Source: Myxococcus guangdongensis
GTDB lineage: Bacteria > Myxococcota > Myxococcia > Myxococcales > Myxococcaceae
Direction of reading: 5' to 3'
DNA length: 64,000 nt
Assembly: GCF_024198255.1 (NCBI RefSeq)
Contig: NZ_JAJVKW010000002.1
Location: 248,001-312,000, forward strand
Shown here in pieces: positions 63,600 through 64,000 of this stretch. Every line of letters starts with the position of its first letter. Positions within the stretch are counted from its first letter, which is position 1. The notes beneath the pieces were generated by a model. The model was given only the letters and a program-made list of their open reading frames with translations. It had not been told where the DNA came from and did not search any database. Position numbers and translations under genes: made by a program.

Positions 63600-63675
63600 G
63601 CCCCCGCCGTCTCCCTCTCACCGAGGAGGCGTCCTGGAGTCGTGGAATCGTCCGTTGCTCGACGATGCCCATCTT

Positions 63676-63721
63676 TGCCGCGGAACCCGAGCAGCCCGCT
63701 TCAGGGGTGCTCACCGCGGCA
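63676..63721 (+). repeat. Inverted repeat next to a ribosome-binding site
   Basis: TGCCGCGG (63676-63683) is the exact reverse complement of CCGCGGCA (63714-63721). The right arm abuts the AGGAGG ribosome-binding site (63721-63726) of the next gene. It could be a gluQ terminator or a 5'-leader structure. Confidence 0.4.
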
Positions 63722-63734
63722 GGAGGCCCGGCCC

Positions 63735-64000
63735 ATGGCAACAACCATCGTGGAAAGAGAGAAACCCGGCGTCATCTCCGCCAGCGCGGGGACGCCCTTC
63801 AAGCTCAGCTGGGGCGCCATCCTCGGCGGCACCTTCGTCGCGCTCGGCGTGCTCATCCTCCTGTACTCGCTGGGCCTCGCGCTCGGACTGTCGTCCGTCG
63901 ACCCGAGCAACCCAGGCAGTGCACGCTCCGCGGGCATCGGCACCGGCATCTGGGGCCTCATCGCTCCGCTCATCGCGCTCTTCGCCGGAGGCTTCGTCGC
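63735..64000 (+). CDS. Partial multi-pass membrane protein, runs off the window
   Basis: 88 residues are visible from ATG 63735, which has AGGAGG 8 bp upstream. After a polar N-terminus (MATTIVEREKPGVISASAGT) a Gly/Ala/Leu-rich helix begins at LSWGAILGGTFVALGVLILL, a loop GLSSVDPSNPGSARSAGIGT follows, and a second helix GIWGLIAPLIALFAGGFVA reaches the window edge. The SWGAILGG and GIGTGIWG pattern is shared by a family of small membrane proteins found in many proteobacteria whose function is not known. It is cut by the end of the window, so only the start is certain. Confidence 0.75.
   Translation, partial: MATTIVEREKPGVISASAGTPFKLSWGAILGGTFVALGVLILLYSLGLALGLSSVDPSNPGSARSAGIGTGIWGLIAPLIALFAGGFV

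Overview
The window is very GC-rich, gene-dense DNA from a myxobacterium, most likely Myxococcaceae (Myxococcus, Corallococcus or Pyxidicoccus). Evidence: a near-canonical csgA (C-signal) gene in its expected setting between a PdxH/FprA-type oxidase gene and a protoporphyrinogen oxidase gene; an AgmX/PglI-type C-terminal domain; a MYXO-CTERM-like tail; many lipoproteins; a Ser/Thr kinase. I see no tRNA, rRNA, CRISPR array, IS element or phage. Two short gene relics show local duplication and decay.

Layout. 1-7163 (- strand): a run of secreted or lipidated proteins. Three are paralogous lipoproteins with a von Willebrand A-like domain, thrombospondin type 3 calcium repeats and a shared C-terminal module. 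A fourth is a TSP3 protein with a myxosortase-type tail. 7306-9633 (-): an anchored beta-propeller with two CxxCH haem sites. 9877-21273 (+): an eight-gene, largely translationally coupled operon that looks like the envelope part of a Glt/Nfs-type machine (small secreted protein, FHA/AgmX-PglI inner-membrane protein, outer-membrane barrel, three TPR proteins, two lipoproteins) with no motor genes nearby. 21346-24947: an EamA exporter with a decayed relic of its own 3' end, then two secreted or anchored proteins, one with HEXXH.

25289-32436 (-): a complete haem-uptake operon (Com-like zinc ribbon, TonB-dependent receptor, HmuY, HmuS, HmuT, HmuU, HmuV) behind a 17/19 match to the Fur box. 32650-43749: mixed housekeeping and envelope genes, including a metallopeptidase, two LEA2-type lipoproteins, aat, a WD40 protein, an LVIVD lipoprotein, a stand-alone CpaC-N-like protein, a CNNM/CBS protein, a Ser/Thr kinase and glgA.

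43827-46612 is the pdxH(fprA)-csgA-hemG locus. It is followed by a 37-residue membrane microprotein and a LytS/LytTR two-component pair (46721-48697). 48755-53983: two lipoproteins, a GCS2-family ligase and RlmN. 54172-57058: a small unknown, a class III nucleotide cyclase and, just upstream of the cyclase on the same strand, a calcineurin-type phosphodiesterase, a plausible make-and-break pair for a cyclic nucleotide. 57169-60195: an AsmA-like protein whose ribosome-binding site lies in a hairpin, a DUF378 protein and a truncated copy of the phosphodiesterase gene. The right end carries a secreted unknown, a PEGA protein, gluQ and a partial membrane-protein gene running off the window.

Start codons were chosen from Shine-Dalgarno spacing, stop/start overlaps and signal peptides. 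Family assignments are by eye, without database searches.
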